DNA from: Melastoma dodecandrum
Lineage: Eukaryota > Streptophyta > Magnoliopsida > Myrtales > Melastomataceae
Length of the DNA: 64,000 nt
Assembly: GCA_029817715.1 (NCBI GenBank)
Contig: JARUPY010000087.1
Coordinates: 3,906,001 to 3,970,000 of the forward strand
Direction of reading: 5' to 3'
A model generated the notes under the pieces. The model had not been told where the DNA came from. It searched no databases and saw only the letters and a program-made list of their open reading frames with translations. Below are positions 23,003-33,375 of the stretch, piece after piece (position 1 is the first letter of the stretch; every line of letters starts with the position of its first letter). The translations under genes were made by a program, and so were the position numbers.

Positions 23003-24713
23003 GTAACGACCTGCATTTTCATATAATTTCTCAGAAGACTTATTTATTTAACCAGTCAATCCAGCGAAAGCCAACAAATTTTGATCTTTTACCGTGACGA
23101 CTTTCTTCCGATTTTTCTCGTACTTCTACGCCACGTGTCCTTTCCTTTCCTTTCTCTGCAAGACTATAAAAAAATAATATTTCCCAAAGGGATCAGCGAT
23201 AAACGCTGAGTACGCCCCACCCATGCACCACGAAAATCGTACGACCTCTAAACAATTCCTAACGTGCATCTTTAACGACAGTTAATGCACCATACGATTC
23301 AGAACAACGTAAGTTATACAAATACAGATAGTATAACAATTATCAATAATAGCACACCAGGTTAGCCGACAGAAAGACAGAAAGTAACAATGCGACTCCC
23401 TCATTTCACCGCCACTCATATATCAACGCTTCATACGATGTCAAGACCACCGCAGTGCGTCCCCACCCACTCCTCCGGGAGCGCCCGGGAAACCGAAGCA
23501 GGTAACCGCCGCGAGTGGCATTACCTCCCCGCACTCCTCCAACATCACAGCCGGGTAAACATATCTCAACCTCATGCGGAAACAAATCCGAATTACCCAT
23601 CGCTAGTTCCACCACCAGCCTTCAGTCTGTCATGGAGACCCTTTGGGATGGGTTGTCATCAATGACGACATCCAACATCCCCGATCAATCCATCCAAACT
23701 GCACCGCATTCTCGGGTCACTCGGCGATACAAACCTTCCGAGGGTTCATTACCTCCACTGATGCGAAAACTATCGCACGATTCGCACAAGCATCCCAACA
23801 ACATTTTCAGTAGCAGCAGTCGCATTTTAATAACCATTTCAGCACTTACCCGGTACACCAGTTCATCATATCCAACAGGGAGATGCATATTAAATTCCCT
23901 TGGACGTCACCAGGCAAACCAAGTCCAGCGGCAGGAAGAGTTACCAAATAATCTCAGAGAAAATGATTCTCAATCGAACCGTAGCACACACTTTCCAATG
24001 GAAACACACAGTAACTCAACCCCCGCAGACCAATTATAGATAGCACTCGTTTCCTAAATCTCCATTCGGTTGTCTCGAGATATAACTCAAACCCTAAAGA
24101 CGTTCCATTCTAGTTTCTTAAGAAAGGAATCAAAGATCCCAGACGACCACTTGTGGACAATTTCATTTGTCCATTTTCGTTGCTATTTGTTTCTAAGACC
24201 AGCCAGCACTTGTAACCATCACCATCGAAACCACCGCCCTACAACAATGGACTCACAGACAACAGCTAACACGAGATCGAGGTCGAGTCAGACCCACGCG
24301 ACCCACAGACAGTACTCGTAGCGAAAGTAGCAAGAAGACGCCCACAAGATTTGACGAAGACAGAGACCAACGAAGCATAAAGGAAAGGGGGTGAAACGTA
24401 CTACGACTCGACGGGCACTAAAGCAAGAAGGAAAAAAGAGAAGGGTGCGGACGTACCTCCGTCTCCACGCCCACATAACTAGCCGTTGTCCTCGAGTCTA
24501 TACACCCCACGGCCGCACGGTCGGCAAGCTCCACCTCGCCACCAAGCCCTTTTCACTCTCTACGATCCCCGGAAACCTGTTGCCTCTCGCTTTTGTTGAG
24601 GATGAGGGTCGGAGGGTTCTTCCTTCTTTAACCCTCGAAGGGGAGGACACCCGTCCGGGAAAAAGGGGGAACGATCCCCCCTCCCCTTGCCTCTTTGTTT
24701 ACTTTTGTTTTAA
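23003..24713 (-). repeat. Distal part of the gypsy 3' LTR (inferred)
   Basis: The minus strand ends GCAGGTCGTTACA at 23003, a typical Tekay/Del LTR end. The segment meets the Mutator-like insertion at 24713 with one copy of its 9-bp target duplication, and the other side (33376-33851) is the proximal part of an LTR. The two are therefore read as one LTR of about 2.2 kb. No second LTR remains to test this, and because the ends are nearly palindromic (TGTAACGACC/GGTCGTTACA), a solo LTR in the other orientation is possible. Confidence 0.5.
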
Positions 24714-24838
24714 GGCCACTTTATCAAAAATATCCCAAAATTACTAAAATTTTCCAATTTATCCTAAGGTTTAGATAATATCTCCCTGTATCCTAGACTT
24801 TGACCCATTTTCAAAAATATCCATCAAAGCTCCTAATT
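24714..24838 (+). repeat. Left terminal inverted repeat
   Basis: It starts GGCCACTTTATCAAAAATAT. Aligned with the reverse complement of 33246-33375 the same blocks occur in the same order: TTATC, ATATCC, TTACT, TTTTCC-ATTTATCCT, GTTTA, ATCTCC, ACTTTGACC-like, TTCAAA, TATCC and AAGCTCCT. By eye identity is roughly 70 percent with small gaps. ORF1 starts 12 bases after its inner edge. Confidence 0.75.
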
Positions 24839-24850
24839 AAGATTTGCTAA

Positions 24851-25585
24851 ATGGCCGGAGAAGGAAAGTCCACGGGAAATCCTTCTGGGGCTCCATCGAG
24901 GTTGGAGTTCGTTCCAGAGGCTAGATTGTCTCCTTTTGGAGTTAGCAAGAGTATAAATGATATTTTAACTCAGCTAACTATTCAGGGGAGCAATGAAAGT
25001 CTAGAAAGCCGAAACCAAATGGCAAAGGAAGTAGGCTCCATTGTAAATACAATGTTAGACGCTCTCGAAAAAGAAAGAGGTTTGAAAAGGCCTGAAGCTG
25101 AGGCGACCTCTGGACTGGAAAGTACAACAGGAAAACCAGTCGAAAGATTGAATCTGGGAGGAAGAAATTCCAAACAAAATCAAGGCAAGAGTGTGGATGA
25201 AATGTACAGGGAGTCAGTAGCCCCTTTCATTTTAGACTCACAAAAGCGAAGTGCAAACTTGAACTCCCAGAGTGGGGAGTTGGCAAAAGACTTAAGGAAA
25301 GCCTTAGGTCTGGCAGAGGATACCCCAGTTCATTTAGACAACAGAACGTTTAATGAACTAGTAACTGCGAAGAGGGAAATTTATAGGCCCGATTATCCTC
25401 ATCGAACTAAACAAGAGTTTGTCCCAAGGGATAATGTTTTAAAGCCAATAATAACCCCTGGTGCTTTTCTAGACATAGATTGTGAAAAGCATGTATCTGA
25501 AAAGATAGATGAGTGGTTATCACTTATTCGGATGACGGCACTGCAGGAGGAGTACCTCCTGGAGCGGTATACGAATTATGTGTAG
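24851..25585 (+). pseudogene. Caulimovirid ORF1: N-terminal region of the coat-like polyprotein
   Basis: 244 codons from an ATG. Residues 1-170 are polar, with no known motif and a likely coiled-coil stretch (about 45-85). Residues 190-240 (CEKHVSEKIDEWLSLIRM) begin the helical coat-protein core whose continuation (GTAQKYWKTL onward) is in a different frame of the next ORF, within the overlap 25513-25585. In relatives this region forms one capsid precursor, so I read the boundary as a break in this copy rather than a true gene end. A programmed frameshift cannot be excluded. Role in family: capsid assembly. No function is known for the first 170 residues. Confidence 0.7.
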
Positions 25586-28500
25586 CAGCCCTCATGGGTA
25601 CAGCGCAGAAATATTGGAAAACCTTAGTGGCGCACACAGACATTAAGGAAAAGATAGATCAGGCGCTGACGGTTGACGGAGTATTGGCAATAATCGCTGA
25701 TGCCCTGAAACGAGAGTTCTGTGGTTTCTCGTTATCCACTGAGACCGTGGAGAAAGAGCAGTCTTTGACCGCTCTGGTTAAACTACAGATCTGTGATATG
25801 TGCTATTTTGATAACTACGTGTGTGAATTCCAGAAGTATTATTACAATCTGGACGTAGTATCTCAACAGTTCATATTAGGAACCTTTTTTGCAAAACTTC
25901 CCGAACCTTGGCCAGAAGTTGCGCAAAAGGCCTATGAATTACTCCTGAGCGAGGAAAAGATAGTCTCGGGACTCGGAGGAAAAATTCAGGCGGTAAAGTA
26001 CGCAATGCGCAAAGCATGCACTGAGCTCCAGGTAAAAGAGGCAGCTAAGAAGCTACCTTACCTAAATAAGAGCTGTTGTTCTCAGATAGAGTATGTGCCG
26101 GGAAGATACGGATGCGATACTCGCAGTACGACCGGTGATTCTCTAAAGAGAAGGAACTTTCCTCGTAAAACAAGGAAGTTCGTTGGGTACAATAAAAGGA
26201 AATTTTGGCCCAAGAGAGATCTCCAAAGAAAACAGAAAGGAGGTCCTGATTACAAGCCAAAGAGGTTTGTAAGGAGAAGGGATAACCTAAAGGATAAAGA
26301 TAGGATCGATGCCTTCAAACGCAAGCATGGCAGAGAACCAAAATGTCCTAAAGGGAAACCTTTGAGTAGCTGTAATTGCTGCTGGTTTTGTGGTTCAAAA
26401 GACCACAAGGCGGATAGTTGTCCGAAGAAGAACCAAAGGAGAGAAAGGCTCCGGATGGTCTTCCTAGAGGACAGGAGTCATGAGGAACAAGTTCTTGCTT
26501 ACGAACCTATCGATGAGCAGGACATTTCCGACTTAGACTCGGAAGTAGAATCGATTTATGAGGTTGTGTCAAACTATGATACAGACTCAGAAGAAGATTC
26601 TGATCTCTGGACCGAACATCTGTTCATGATGCGAGCAGAGAGGGAAGGAGATGGTGATGAGTTGGTTCCCTTGGAAGCAACGAATCAGGTACTGGAGGAA
26701 ACCCACCAGTACGAAGATTCATCCCAGTCAATTCTGGAATGGAGGTTGCCAAATGTCAATGCAAGAGAAATTTATGAAGTATCGAGATTTAGGTTTCGAT
26801 CCACAATAGATATCTCGCAAACAGAGGCAACGGCGCAAGTCACAAGCACAGAGCTTGAGACTTTGGATATCCCACTCTTGAATGTACAACGCATAAGAGA
26901 TACCTTGCGTAACGCGAGAGGTGCATATAACTATATACACATTGGGTTGATCCAGATAGGATTAGTCCCGCTGTTTCATTTACCAGCGGATAGTCCTGTG
27001 GTAGCAGCAGTGATCGATAAACGTTGGCGAGAGTTTAGAGATCAGCTGATATCAGGTGTACAGGCTAACCTTGCACATGGTCCTGTATGGTTCCAAGTCC
27101 ATCCAAACTTTATGATGGCCTTGAACGATCGCTGTTTGGGGACTTCATTGACCTTAAGAATCAAGTCGATGAACATGGATCGTATGAATCCCCAGGCCAA
27201 GTATTTGGCGTATCACACTAGGGTAATTTACCGATTGGTAAATACCACTAGTCCTGGTGTGAGGAACATCTCTAGACTTACAGAGTTGTTCGAAGAAGGT
27301 CATAACAACTACCAACAGTTCCATAGGCGCGAGGTAAATCCATTGGAATTAACCTGGCCAAGGAGTTGGGTTATGACTGAGCCTGGTAATAGCTCTAGGC
27401 CCATTAGTGCGGCAAACATTCGACAGAGGGGCAATGAAATTACTCTTATGTTAGGAAATCCGTCAAGGGTAAGTGAAAGAGCTGATAGGCTTTCGCCTAT
27501 GCTTAGCGAAAGAGCTGATATGCATTGGCCTGTGAGGATTCCAATCCTGAGAGAGCCGCTTAATAGAACACCCTCTGAAGTCTCTCCAAGAGCTAGTGAT
27601 GTGGGAGAAGACGTAATAGTCTCTCGACCGGAGGTTGCAAGTGCACCTCCGCTAATAGAAGAGATGTCTCGAAGGTCTGTTGATTCGAGAGCCCCGTCGC
27701 AACATACGGGTAGAATCGTAGGGTATAGACAGGTATCATTACCGGTCTATGAAGACCCTGTAGAACAACCAAGAGAGGAATCCATACGAATGATAAGAGT
27801 AACCAATACTGGTAGCTCTTTATCTGAGATTCCTGAAGTTTGTAAGGTTATTGAACAAATAGCCAAGCAAAGGTCTATTGCGATAGACGATATCTGGAAG
27901 ATGATAGAACCATCCCAAAGTGTACCTGAGAATATTGGGTTCAGTGTTAGGAAGGAAGATCTGAGTACATATGTGGCTCTAACTTTCAAATTTCCTAGAT
28001 ACTATGAGTACTCTCTAGATACTTTAATAGACACTGGGTGTAGTACAACTTGTGCTAGACCCAATGCTCTACCAGATGAGTGGTGGGAACCACTGCAAAA
28101 ACCCATCCACATGGTAAACGTCGATGGTATGGCCACAATGGTTGGCCATAAGGCAAGCAACGTGCCTGTCTTTATTGGTGGACAAAAGTTCATCATTAAA
28201 GAGATTCTTGCACATCCTTTATTAGAGGCCGACATCATTATTGGAAACGCCTTTTTGAAGGGCCAGAAGGAAAACCTTCCTTTTGTGCAGAATGAAAACG
28301 ATGTTTCCATCGGTGGGGTAAAAATAAGTATTCTACAAGAGCCTAGACTTAGGTTAAAATTCGGCTTTTATCCGGTAAAACGGACAGAGTACTGTGGTAA
28401 TATCCCATGTGAAAGAGCTTTCAGAGTGCGAGCTCAACGTGGTGATATACGGTTAGATGAGAACGATTCATGGGAACAAACCCTGTTTTCTCCAACGAAT

Positions 28501-30069
28501 ACCAGAAGTTCTAGCTGGTATGACGACTTGTTTCCAAAACAAGAAGTGTGTATGGCTGTCAAGTTAACAGGAATGAAATGGGATAAGTTCCTAATAAAAC
28601 TGGCCGATAATTTTAGTGAAGATCCACTAAAGTTATGGACTCGAAATGGCCTTAGGGCTAGATTAGAGTTGAAAGACCCCGGAACCATTATAAGAGCCAG
28701 AAACATTACGTATACGGCTGAGATGGTTGAGGAGTTTGACAAACAAATTCCTGAGTTGCTTGGAAAGGGTTTGATTAGGGACAGTTATAGTCCACATTCT
28801 AGTCCGGCCTTTATGGTAATTAACCATGCCGAGCAGGTGCGAGGTAAAGCACGAATGGTTATAGATTATCGTCAGCTTAACAAAGCTACAAAGGACGATG
28901 GCTATAAGATTCCCACTGCGGGAGACTTAATTGATAGGATAAGTCTGAGCCAACCAAAATTCTTCTCTAAATTTGACTTGAAAAGTGGATACTGGCAAGT
29001 CAAGATGGAGGAAGACTCGGTTCCTCTAACTGCCTTCAATGCTCCGCAAGGAATGTTTGAATGGTTGGTAATGCCATTTGGTCTGAAGAATGCTCCAGGC
29101 GTATTTCAGCGCAAAATGGATAATGCCTTTAAGCAGGTCCGAAAATTTTGTGCGGTCTATATAGACGATGTGTTAATCTACAGCCAGACTGAAGATGAAC
29201 ACATGAGACACCTTGATGAGGTGACTGATGTCTTCCGGCGAGAAGGCATGATTCTATCTGAAAAGAAGATAGAATGGTTTAAGGAGTCAGTTAACTTCTT
29301 AGGCATGGAGATTGAGCAGGGTAAGATTAAATTGCAAAATCATATTGCCGAGAAAATAGTTAATTTTCCAGACAAACTTGAGGATAGAAAGCAAGTCCAA
29401 AGATTCTGTGGATGTGCTAATTATGCAAGAAAGTTTGTGAAAGATCTTTCCCGAGATCTAAGTAGAATTTCGAAGAAAACTTCTGCGACTAAACCTTGGG
29501 TGTGGGAAGATGAAGACACTCAATCAATTAGAAGGATTAAAGCAAAGGTAAAGAATTTGCCACAACTCGCTTTACCCTCTGATAAAGATGAGTTAGTCTT
29601 GGAAGTTGATGCTTCTGAAGAACATTGGGGAGCAGTCCTTAAAATCAAAGGACGTAAACCAGAACCGGTATGCAAATACTGGTCGGGAAGCTTCAAGGGG
29701 TGCGAGTTAAGGTACCCGATACATGAAAAAGAAGTGTTAGCCTTAAAATATGGAATAAAGGCTTTCTTTATCTTTTTGGCACCAAAAGAATTTTTAGTGC
29801 GTTCTGACTCGACCTATGTTAAAAGATTTATGAGTCTGAACCTTAAGGAAGCTAGGCAAACTAGACTCTTAAGGTTGCAGGAACAATTAAGCTATTATAA
29901 ATATGAGGTCGAATACATTAAGTCCGACCACAACATAATAGCTGACTCTCTCTCTAGGGAACTTGCGAAATCCTCTCTTTCTAAACACTCTGCAGATGGA
30001 TCCTGCTGCAAAGAGAAAAATATGTTGGGGATGCAAGAAGGAGGGACATTCCCGAAAGGTATGTCCTAA
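25513..30069 (+). pseudogene. Caulimovirid polyprotein: coat core, CCHC, movement protein, protease, RT, RNase H
   Basis: 1518 codons opening at a GTG, so the real N-terminus is probably upstream in the other frame. In order: coat core (about residues 20-160); basic tract (215-275); zinc knuckle CWFCGSKDHKADSC (290-303); acidic linker (320-400); 30K-superfamily movement protein (about 470-600, starting GAYNYIHIGLIQIG); disordered linker (600-750); aspartic protease with DTG at 840-842; RT (1075-1285) with catalytic YIDD at 1216-1219; RNase H with acidic residues at 1366, 1432 and 1478. No integrase is present, as expected for a pararetrovirus. Coat before movement protein in one chain resembles cavemoviruses and differs from badnavirus or petuvirus order. 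The catalytic motifs are intact, but the chain is cut off from its N-terminal part. Confidence 0.88.
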
Positions 30070-30154
30070 CAAGGGAGATGGTGAGCATAGTGATGCTGGT
30101 TCCGTTTCAGGAACAAAGGTGGCAGTGCAAGCAACTAGGACATCGCTCTTATGA
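29996..30154 (+). pseudogene. Detached zinc-knuckle start of the third viral ORF
   Basis: A short frame from the ATG at 29996, overlapping the end of the polyprotein. It encodes a perfect CCHC knuckle, CWGCKKEGHSRKVC. The frame then ends, while the next frame (from 30078) carries a second knuckle that has lost its first Cys (RWQCKQLGHRSYEC). The two most likely belonged to one N-terminal tandem knuckle, now separated by a frame change at about 30070-30130. Overlap with the pol end is common in caulimovirids. Confidence 0.6.
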
Positions 30155-32264
30155 GTGTCCCAAGAAACTGAAAACTGCAGATTCCCAGAAGGGGAAGGCT
30201 GAACTCAAGGAGAAAGCAAAAGCTGACTCCGAGAATAAGGCGAAACCAGATCTCCAGAAAGAGATGGCTAATCCCAAAGAGGCTGAGGCCAGATCTAAGG
30301 GAAAGGCGAAAGAATCCCAGAAGGGGATGGCTGGATCCAAGGGAAAGGTAATAACCACTCCCAAGGAGAAAGCGAGAGTTTCCCAGGAGGGAAAGACAGA
30401 TCTGAAGGAGAAAGGTAACATCAACTCTGAAGGAGAAGTGAAAAAAGATCTTCAGAAGAAGATGACAGATCCGAAGGAGAAAAGCTCCAGAAGAGATGTG
30501 GAAATGGCAGATCTGAAAGATAAGGCAAGAGCCGAATCAGAGGAGAAAGCCAGGAAGAAGAGGAAAGCCAAGAGGCTTGGGTCTTCTGGTCTCAAAGGGG
30601 ATGATTCTGCAAAGGATGGTCCTAAGAAGGACGGAAAGGTTGAAGAACCTTGGTGGTCACCGTTGACCATGGAGCAGTTTAACTACTGCCGGAATCACTT
30701 AGCCAAAGAGCAGAAAATTTCCATTAATCAAGCTGTGAAATCCTACAAGGCTTTGTTACAAAGCAAGGAAGAACAGAAAGAGAATATGGAAACACAGTAT
30801 GCTGAAGAAGAGGCTAAGTTTAAGGCCATAATAGGCGAGCCAATTCAAGTGGTGGACCCTGAACCTAGGGGAGAACCAGAGGAAGCGGCTGCAATGGAGT
30901 GTGAGCAGTACTTCGACTTTGGAAGTGCTTACGCAGCATTGGAAGATAATCTGGAAAAGAAAGAATGTCTTGAGGAAGTAATTCCTGTAAAAGACTCAGT
31001 TAAAGAGTCTGGTGACAGCAGTCATGGTGGTAAGAATCACGATGGCAAAGGCCATGTGGGAAAAACCCAAGAGGATCTAGAAGGGTCCTGGTTTTTTGAT
31101 GAAGACTCGTTTGAAGACGAATCCCTAAGTTGGGATGCGGCAGTGGTCTGTGGAGGACTCATGGCTGGCATCAAGCATGATGAAAAGCGCCAGATTGAGT
31201 TTTTCGCAAGAAAGACCGTTGAGTACATCAAAGATCTGGAGTTTAAACTATCGGTTATGACTTCAGGTGAGGAGGAGCTGTCTCGATTTGAGAAGGAAAG
31301 GCAGCAGATATTCTCCACAACAATGTCCATAATACCGAGGGAAGTTAGAGAATATGACGTCCCAAGGGTAACAGTAGATATGAGTGAATCCTCGCTTGAG
31401 GAAAACACTGTGCTTCAACCGTATCTACACTGGATATCGGGGAAGTGGCCGTCTCTGAGAATACACTCAGATATGGTGGGAGTAGCAGCGCCTTATGTGT
31501 ATGCTGGGTTTGTAGACATACTGGAAATCGACAGATCAGAACCAGAATGTATGGAACCCCTGCCTACGTTGGTAAGGTATATACTCGGATGCCTAGGCTA
31601 CGGACCAAAGTATGCCACGGCATTGATTACTAGCACAATGATGGAGGAAGAAGACCATCCGCAGTATGGGAAGGTGATACTTCAAAATCTGCAAGTATGG
31701 GACATCCATCCATGTGAGAGTAGACGTCTGACGGAACCTCATAAACAGGACCTCGATCAGAGAGGTTTATGGCGGAAATACTACAAGGACAAGACTGTCC
31801 GAAAAGCCATAAAGGTTGAGTTCCTTAAGGATGTGCTAGAGCATGTGTTAGCCCGCAAGGACGAATACTACGTGCTCTGTGATGGTATGGTCACCGTCAC
31901 GATTCTTCGGTCAAATTTGAGCTTTATAGATGAGCAAGCAGGAGACCGAGGATGGCAGAGAATGCTCGACCTTCTGGATAGCTTCTGGAGGCGAGAAAAC
32001 TCTGAGCTGCACCTCCAAACAGACACCTTCGAGGTTTGGAGCAAGATTGCTGATTTCACTGACAAGACCTTGAATCAGCAGATCGAGCATGATGAGAGAG
32101 CCCAACAAATATCACGACAGATTCTTGAAGCAGTTCAAGACCAACCAGGACTCTCAGAAAAAGAAGGAGTTGGCAAGACTTCAAACGCCAACAACAAGGA
32201 AGGAGTCTCCCAAGATAGCGCGCCAATGCAGAAGGGAGAAAACAATTGTATAAAGTTAGACTAA
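30078..32264 (+). pseudogene. Third viral ORF: zinc knuckle remnant, Lys-rich repeats, unknown C-terminal domain
   Basis: 728 codons from an ATG, though the ancestral start was probably at 29996. Residues 12-25 hold a zinc-knuckle remnant. About 35-175 is a Lys/Ala/Glu tract of degenerate 11-13 residue units around 'KEKA'. About 195-245 is a charged helix (PWWSPLTMEQFNYC onward) likely to coil. Residues 290-345 are acidic with a His/Gly patch. From about 395 to 690 a globular region (DEYYVLCDGMVTVTIL among others) matches nothing I recognise. By position after pol it corresponds to the inclusion-body/translation-transactivator ORF of caulimoviruses and solendoviruses, but I see no viroplasmin-type motif. 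Function is unknown. Confidence 0.6.
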
Positions 32265-32600
32265 GACAAGTTTGTCGGTCATTAGGACCCCACTAACTTT
32301 TGCAACAGTTTAGATTCCTTTTACTTTTGAGCTGGCAAACAGTGCATAGGCACCAGCTCCTTGTGTATATATTCACAAGCCTTCTACCTCATTAAGGGGA
32401 GGCGAATCAAATAGAGAAATTCTCTCTCAAAAACTCTGAGTAAGAAAATCTCTGAATCGCTCTCCGAATACCTTAAGGAACCAAGAGTAAGGTGGTTAGA
32501 ATTAATCAACATTGGTTAAAACTAACGGAAGGTCAGATCGAAGGATCACGAACCTTGTAGGGAATATAGCCTTGGGCTGAAACCTTGGATGAGGAGTGTC
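32265..32600 (+). other. Viral intergenic region upstream of the promoter TATA
   Basis: No ORF is present. The region lies between the third ORF and the TATA box and would hold enhancer elements, as in the caulimovirid pregenomic promoter. A second TATA-like run (TGTATATATTCAC) sits at 32362-32374. Confidence 0.5.
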
Positions 32601-32608
32601 TATATAAG
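32601..32608 (+). promoter_or_regulatory. Pregenomic RNA promoter TATA box
   Basis: TATATAAG lies downstream of the last large ORF and upstream of the leader and primer site, the position of the 35S-type promoter in Caulimoviridae. Transcription would start about 25-35 bases later. In this linear copy the transcript would run through the leader and primer site into flanking DNA rather than back to ORF1. Confidence 0.65.
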
Positions 32609-32861
32609 ACCCTCAGTGTAAGGGCATTGGAACGACACAGAAGAGCCTCTCCAGTTTGCGAATACGTTCGCTGAATTCTCTAGTTTGAGAATTGTGCTTC
32701 TCTTGGATCTCTATTGTTGCGGAAGCTTGGTGAACCCTCTGAGCAACCCACGGAGTTAAGGTATGATAAACTTTCAGCTGTGTAGTTTATGATAATCTTC
32801 ATAATCTAATAAGATTGTGAAGGAGGTGCAAAAGCACAACGGTTGCGAAAGCAAGAGTCTT

Positions 32862-33170
32862 ATGACTGATTGTCCAAATCCCGAGCTCCTACATTTGGAT
32901 CACGGTGTGGGCAAGGATTCTGCTACTGGACTTCTAAACACTGTAGTAGATCGATTGGCAAGTCTCTCAGCGCAAATACAGCAGCTAATTGAGCTTGTGG
33001 ATAGCTACTCTAAGAAATTAGAAGAGCTGACTCTCTTGCAGAGTGAATTTGAGGAATATTTCCTTGAAGGTAAATCCAATCTTGGGTTTGCGGCAAGTTC
33101 GAGATACTCAAACGAGTATTCGAGGTTGGCGGAACGCCGGCGACAAAGACAACAAAGAAAATCTTCTTAA
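32862..33170 (+). CDS. Leader ORF: small coiled-coil protein with basic tail
   Basis: 102 codons from the ATG at 32862; the open frame reaches back to 32817 without an earlier ATG. About residues 25-65 (LLNTVVDRLASLSAQIQQL, then LVDSYSKKLEELTLLQ) form a heptad-rich coiled coil. The C-terminus is strongly basic (RLAERRRQRQQRKSS). A coiled coil plus basic nucleic-acid-binding tail is the architecture of the virion-associated proteins of caulimoviruses and badnaviruses, which anchor on the capsid and serve in transmission and movement. Its place is odd: after the TATA box and ending 23 bases before the tRNA primer site, in the RNA leader. The homology is inferred from architecture only. Confidence 0.55.
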   Translation: MTDCPNPELLHLDHGVGKDSATGLLNTVVDRLASLSAQIQQLIELVDSYSKKLEELTLLQSEFEEYFLEGKSNLGFAASSRYSNEYSRLAERRRQRQQRKSS

Positions 33171-33193
33171 GTTCGATATCTGGTAAATTATAT

Positions 33194-33207
33194 TGGTATC
33201 AGAGCCG
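33194..33207 (+). other. Initiator tRNA-Met primer binding site of the viral element
   Basis: TGGTATCAGAGCCG follows the leader ORF by 23 bases. All but the last base fits the consensus complementary to the 3' end of initiator tRNA-Met used by all known caulimovirids to prime minus-strand DNA. It lies only about 40 bases from the right inverted repeat. Confidence 0.85.
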
Positions 33208-33245
33208 CTTAAGAAGAACTAATTTTCAGATTGTCTGAAGAAATC

Positions 33246-33375
33246 TCAGGAGCTTAGAAAAAGAGGGATAAATTTGAAATATGTCAAAAGTACAGGTTAA
33301 CTGGAGATACAGTTTAAACTCCAGGATAAATCGGAAAAAAGGAGTAAAGTTGAGGATATATTGGATAATTAAGCC
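33246..33375 (-). repeat. Right terminal inverted repeat
   Basis: The reverse complement starts GGCTTAATTATCCAATATAT and matches the left repeat block by block (see 24714-24838). The 9-bp duplication TTGTTTTAA follows at once. Confidence 0.75.

Noticed and set aside
32362..32374. TATA-like run as the viral promoter
   Set aside because: The TATATAAG at 32601 is closer to consensus and better placed relative to the leader; kept only as a note.
24851..33207. Reading the viral locus as an ordinary Ty3/gypsy element
   Set aside because: No integrase, no LTRs, a 30K movement protein between the coat knuckle and protease, and a tRNA-Met site beside a single 35S-like promoter all point to Caulimoviridae.
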